From the NCBI RefSeq assembly GCF_031755915.1, contig NC_083390.1, positions 18,445,001 through 18,509,000 of the forward strand: 64,000 bases of DNA. The letters are read 5' to 3'. Position 1 is the first letter of the stretch. Every line of letters begins with the position of its first letter. The translations under genes and the position numbers were made by a program. Shown piece by piece: positions 59,399-64,000 of this stretch. The notes below the pieces were generated by a model. That model worked only from the letters and a program-made list of their open reading frames with translations. It made no database searches and was not told the origin of the DNA. The stretch is from Ziziphus jujuba (lineage: Eukaryota > Streptophyta > Magnoliopsida > Rosales > Rhamnaceae).

Positions 59399-61138
59399 AT
59401 GGTAAGTATTTGATTACTTCTCTCTAATTATTAGTGGGCTTGTATTCAATTCTTATGAAACCAATGAATTTATAGTTTTTGAATACCAAATTATATACTT
59501 CTTTATGAATTTTCAATTTTTGGGCTTAGATAATTATACAGTTTCAATTTCTGGGTTTGTATGTAATTCTTCCGAAAATAATGAATTCATAGTCTTTGAA
59601 GACCATATCTTATACTTCTTTTATGAATTTTCATCTTTTTGGTTGTTGATAAACTTTCTATTTTCTCTGTAAAATGTGTAACTGAAATCCAATTTATGTG
59701 TTTTAGTTTTGGAGTTAATTAGTGTTTCAACTTCTAATTAATCAAAATTTTCATGCAGTTTTGTTGTTGGGTATTATTAATTTTTCCTCTAAATTTAGGT
59801 TCATATTGCTTTTAACCAAGTGGGTTTGATTTTATGGGTTAAATTTCTGCAGGTAGGATGCAAGTTTTATATAAAGAAAAACAATACAGATTGGCTTAAT
59901 ACTCTTCTGCATCAAGAATTCTTTAGTTCTTGTTATCATCATCAAGAATTTGGCAAAAATGAGAAGAATCTGTTTTGCATAGACTGTAATGTTGAATTCT
60001 GTAAGCACTGTATCACAGCTCATTGTGTTCATCGCCGGCTCCAGATCTTTAAATATGTCTATCATGATGTTGTTAGACTTCAGGAAATACAGAAGCATCT
60101 GGACTGTTCAAAAATTCAGGTTACTCTATTCTCTATCTTCAATAATGGAGCTTTTTTTTTTTCTTTTTTTTTTTAATTTCTTTATTTATTTATTTTTTAG
60201 TTTACCAATTTGATGTGACTTGTGCATTATTGAACTTCTTTTGATACAATTTTGATACCAACTCCACCTTGATTGTTTCCAAACTTGTATTTATATGTTT
60301 GTTTGCAATCATGGATTTTGGTTTCACTCCACAAAAGTTTTCTGATCACGGCATCAAATTGTATTGTTCAATTTCTTGTTGTTTTTAATCCCAGAATTGG
60401 TCTCCAATATGCTTACATAAATTGTATACAGTTCAATTAAGAATTTTATTGTTGATGTTGTTGATAATCATGGTTTATTAATTTCCTTTTGAGCTGAGGA
60501 CCAGGTGTTTAATTAATGGCATAACTCATTTCATTTCATCAGTTTTGGCTTTCTTCTTTAATTCACTAATTGGAAACTATATTTGCTTGATATTTTCCAG
60601 ACATACAAAATCAATGGCGAAAAAGCTGTGCACCTAAATCCTCGACCTCGATCCAAAGATACCAAGCCATCAACTAAGTCCAAATGCGCTGCTTCCTGTG
60701 AAGCTTGTGGGAGATACATTCAAGACCATCCAAATTGTTTCTGCTCCATAGCATGTAAGGTAATTAATGAACATCCAACTCCATTTCTAATTATTTATTC
60801 ACATTCTGTTTTTTTTTTTTTTTTTTTTTTTTTTTCACCCTTCTTAAGTTAAAAAGATAACTAACATTTTGAGTGGTTCACAAATTCAGGTCTCAGTAGT
60901 TTCAATGCAGCCTCTAGAACAAAGTCATCACAAGATCTTCACTGTACCAATCCCACAATATGGAGACCTTTCTTTGAAAGAAAGCTATAATTCAGAAACA
61001 GAAACCAGTGAAATGGAGTCATCTCTGTCGTTGTCTGAGTCTGTCGAGGAGGTTCATGCTTGGGAAAGAGCAGCCTTGAAGCCAAGGAAACTATCGCATA
61101 AGAGGAAAGGAATCCCTCTCAGAGCTCCATTCTGTTAA
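59399..61138 (+). CDS. PLATZ zinc-dependent DNA-binding transcription factor
   Basis: Plant-specific PLATZ proteins bind A/T-rich DNA and mostly repress transcription. The 225-residue model has four exons: 59399-59401 (only the ATG, followed at once by a GTAAGT donor), 59853-60119, 60601-60759 and 60890-61138. All junctions are phase 0. The first zinc motif is complete: C28-x2-H31-x11-C43-x2-C46-x4-C51-x2-C54-x3-H58-x2-H61. The second is C123-x2-C126-x11-C138-x3-C142. Family landmarks are LQIFKYVYHDVVRL, TYKINGEKAVHLNPRP and CFCSIACK. The C-terminus is serine/glutamate-rich and ends with a basic RKLSHKRKGIP segment, a plausible nuclear localisation signal. The length is normal for the family. 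The split after the start codon is inferred from splice signals. Confidence 0.93.
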
Positions 61139-63139
61139 TGCTCTAAATTACAAAGATTAATGTTACTTTTCTTCATATTTTATTGTCTTTGCACATTTTT
61201 GTTCTATATTAAAAATAAAACCACATGTTATTACAATGTTAAAAATATTGAAGAAAGTCACTCCCAAGTAGACCCTATGATGGGATTTTAGTTGGGTTAG
61301 TTGAGAGCTAGAGAACCCCAAATTGTCTGGTGTGAGAGTTTCTTTGTGGGTTTGTACAGCAAAAGAAAGCTTTGTATTATCTTTGAGGGTTTTGATGAAT
61401 ATCAATACAATTTCTTTTTTTTACCTTTTTCTTTTTTGAATTTTCTTTCGGTGGAATTTTTGTATCTCCTATGGTTGAAATGGATATTCCTCAAATAAAA
61501 TAGCATAAAATAATCTTCAGAAAAAAAATTTGTCTACTTAGTATGACATACTCTCAAATGGTACTTAATTTTCTTTGAATTGTTTAATGATCTTTGATGG
61601 GGAATGTTTCTCAAGGTGGTCTCAAATAGTATAAATATATATATATATATATTTATTTGTTGGGCAGGCATAAATTGAGAGGCTTTGTCTCAATCTTTGT
61701 CGGATTAGTGATGGGTCTCATTGTTATTTATATGGTCTTTGGTAGGTGTTTAGTTGGGGCCCTCCTTCCCTAACATTATGGCAAAAATGTTTTTTTTTTT
61801 TTTTTTTCCTTTTTTCTTTGTATATGTATGGCAGACAAAAAGGGAACCCAAAAGGTTTTGATCTGTGAGAGTGAATAGGATTTGCGTGAATCCGGCGGAT
61901 GATGTGAACACAAGGTCAAGGGGCTTAGTTGTAAGCATATTGCACATGGATTGCCATTTTCACTTTTCTTCCTCCATATTTTGCTTGCCATGCTTCCACA
62001 GTCAGATCAAAGATATGCGGCTGCTTGTTATTGTGAAAGAAAAAAGGAAAAGAAAAAAAAAAAAAAATTTGTAAGTTTTTTCACTGCTTAAAGAAAGAGG
62101 CCTAAAAAAACTGCATTATCTCATGCTCTGTCTTTCATTGGTAAATAAGCCATTTGACCGTTATCTTGTCTATTCCGACCCAGCTGCCACATGGGGAAAA
62201 AAAAATTATATTTTTGGAATATGACACTTTCCTTCATTAGCATATAGTTTTTCTATAAAGAATCTATATGTATTAGTGAATGGAAAGTATGAGACTCCTA
62301 AATATAAACATTGAATTTAGCCAATAAAAACAAAAAAAATTGAAGATTTTTCCGTCATGGGATGGCATGTTGGTCCATATTACATGGCATGCCACTCGCA
62401 AACACATAATTTTAATGTATCAAACACACAATTTTAATGTATAAAATTCTAGGTGCGATTGTGAATGGAAAGTGTGATATTAGGGTTTTTTTATTTTTTT
62501 TTAGGAAAGAAAAAAGAGATCTCTTAATGGTGTATTATGGATCTTAGACCGACAATTCTTTGCCATACGATATAACAGCATAGGATCATTCAATAAAATA
62601 ATGAAATATTATCAAAACTCAGAATTGCAACTTTCATTTCTGCGGATGTGATGGGTCAATTGGCTTCGTTATCTCTCACCGATGGAAAGCATGATACTCC
62701 TAAATATTGGAAATTTATGATACTCCTTAATATTGGAAATTTTCTCTGTCATGGGATGGCATGTGTTGGTCCATTTTACATAGCATGCAGTTTCAATGGC
62801 TATCAACATGGTTTTGTTAACTTCATAGGAGACGTATGGTTGGGATGCAAAAATAATAATAATAGTAAGTTTTAGGTCTTTATACAATTCAATCAATGAT
62901 AGATGTGAAAATCCATATGGACCCCATATAAATGCAGAGAAACCTACTTTTTGCTCCATTCTGTGACTGAATGGATCTTATACTGTTTGTTTTCACATTT
63001 GGCTATGAGAAAATTAATAAATTAGGAAAAATAAAAGATCAATAAAAAAAGAAAGACACAGTGAACTTCACTTTTATTTTAATGGCTACATTGCCTTGGT
63101 TGTGACTCCCAATACTACAATTATTAAAGGTGACAACAT
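61139..63139. other. Spacer downstream of PLATZ
   Basis: Contains the PLATZ 3' UTR, a (TA)n run near 61633, poly-T and poly-A tracts, and a diverged repeat pair (62280-62400 and 62683-62790) sharing ATGGGATGGCATG and TTGGTCCAT. Open frames here lack family resemblance and I see no gene. Confidence 0.55.
61213..61218 (+). terminator. Candidate polyadenylation signal of the PLATZ gene
   Basis: AATAAA within TTAAAAATAAAACC, about 75 bases after the stop codon. Confidence 0.45.
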
Positions 63140-63158
63140 TCAGCAGTGAAACAGAAGC

Positions 63159-63265
63159 TTTTTTTTTTGTTTTTGTTTTTTTTGCTATGCCCCCAGGCCT
63201 CCCCTTCGGGCCTTCCCCACCCTTCCTCCCAAAGACTCGAACCAGCGTCCATTGGCCGGGGCTGT
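63159..63265 (-). mobile_element. Short tRNA-derived SINE with target-site duplication
   Basis: On the minus strand a G/C-rich body reads AGCCCCGGCCAATGGACGC, then GGTTCGAGTC (a perfect B box). It continues with TTTGGGAGGAAGGGTGGGGA and GGCCCGAAGG, and ends in an A-rich tail. A 19-bp repeat with one mismatch (TTCAGCAGTGAAACAGAAG at 63140-63158 and TTCAGCACTGAAACAGAAG at 63266-63284) flanks it. Its GC content contrasts sharply with the surroundings. It is short and lacks a clear A box, so it is 5'-truncated or a reduced family. Confidence 0.7.
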
Positions 63266-63378
63266 TTCAGCACTGAAACAGAAGATTTTTTTTTTTTTTT
63301 TTTTGGCTATGATAATGTTTTTTTTTTTTAATTTATTTTTAAAATTTTTGGACAGCTAATATCTAATATATAGGAAAA

Positions 63379-63879
63379 TTTTATGATTTGGATATCCATA
63401 ATTGTACGGACATTTTCAAAATAGAATTGTTATTGAAAAAACCACACTAACATTTTTGGTTTAATTGTTAGAGTTTTGATAAATATTTTATTATATTAGA
63501 AATCCTTATACTATGTTCATATGTGATTCTATATGTGATTCTATAAATGAGCAGAGTGAATATTAATGGTATCTCAAAGTGTTAGTATTTTTAAACAATT
63601 TTGGAAGTGCTAGTATAATATATAAAGAGTTTGAATATGATATATATACGATTTTATTTAAATAATTATTATATGCATATATAAATATTACATATACGTG
63701 TGATGTGGTTTTTGATAAAATTTTAAATAATTTTATATAATAGCATCGGTAATAATTTTTAAATTTAATATACGTGTGATGTGGTTTTTGATAAAATTTT
63801 AAATAATTTTATATAATAGCATCGGTAATAATTTTTAAATTTTTTTTTTTGAATGTATATGGACATCCGTACTATAAAA
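63379..63879. mobile_element. MITE with terminal inverted repeats
   Basis: The left end TTTTATGATTTGGATATCCA matches the reverse complement of the right end, TTTTATAGTACGGATGTCCA. The segment of about 500 bp is AT-rich and non-coding. The ends resemble those of the small MITE at 21976 (TATGGTACGGAT). Confidence 0.55.
63692..63843. repeat. Identical 76-bp tandem duplication inside the MITE
   Basis: Two apparently identical copies start ATATACGTGTGATGTGGTTT at 63692 and 63768. They include TAGCATCGGTAATAATTTTT. Confidence 0.95.
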
Positions 63880-64000
63880 CGATCTTATGTTTATATTTGT
63901 GTTGGTTAGATTTATACGTAACTCACCTAAGCAAGCTTGGATAAAGGACAAACTCAAAAAAATTAAAGATTATTGTTTGTATCTCTTCCTCAATAAAAGA

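Overview
The window is nuclear DNA of a flowering plant. It is AT-rich and has spliced genes with long T-rich introns, plant-specific gene families (PLATZ, G-type lectin receptor kinase, POD1/TAPT1, ANTH clathrin adaptor, THO2) and typical plant transposon classes. A eudicot, probably a rosid, fits best, but the species cannot be fixed from sequence reading alone.

Layout. 1-15569 (+): most of a THO2 (THOC2) gene; 21 exons are visible and the 5' part lies outside the window. 15570-17840: AT-rich spacer with a MITE-like element. 17841-19247 (-): single-exon ANTH/clathrin-assembly protein. 19248-22182: AT-rich spacer with a palindromic MITE. 22183-24825: two rearranged partial copies of an endogenous caulimovirid (plant pararetrovirus), bounded on both sides by (TA)n. 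25215-27662 (+): intronless G-type lectin S-receptor-like kinase. 27802-45241: a transposon block made of CACTA-1 (27802-33747, target duplication AAC), a LINE 3' end (33751-34868) that CACTA-1 appears to have entered, and a larger decayed CACTA-2 (35807-45241, target duplication GTT). 47550-53315 (+): complete 11-exon POD1/TAPT1 gene. 53316-59398: spacer with a hAT-like element. 59399-61138 (+): 4-exon PLATZ gene. 61139-64000: spacer with a short SINE and another MITE.

The five host genes have unrelated jobs: mRNA export, endocytosis, surface signalling, ER membrane function and transcriptional regulation. They do not form a pathway or a cluster, and the block 22183-45241 separates them physically.

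Most notable observations: (1) POD1 intron 6 reads as a U12-type AT-AC intron. (2) CACTA-2 contains a roughly 3.8-kb inverted repeat built from about 22 small hairpin modules. (3) CACTA-1 carries ten tandem copies of a tRNA-like (A box/B box) SINE-type module with a trimeric higher-order period. (4) The pararetrovirus copy has a deletion junction exactly on its tRNA primer-binding site. Exon coordinates were derived by hand from splice signals, reading phase and family resemblance; no transcript data were available.
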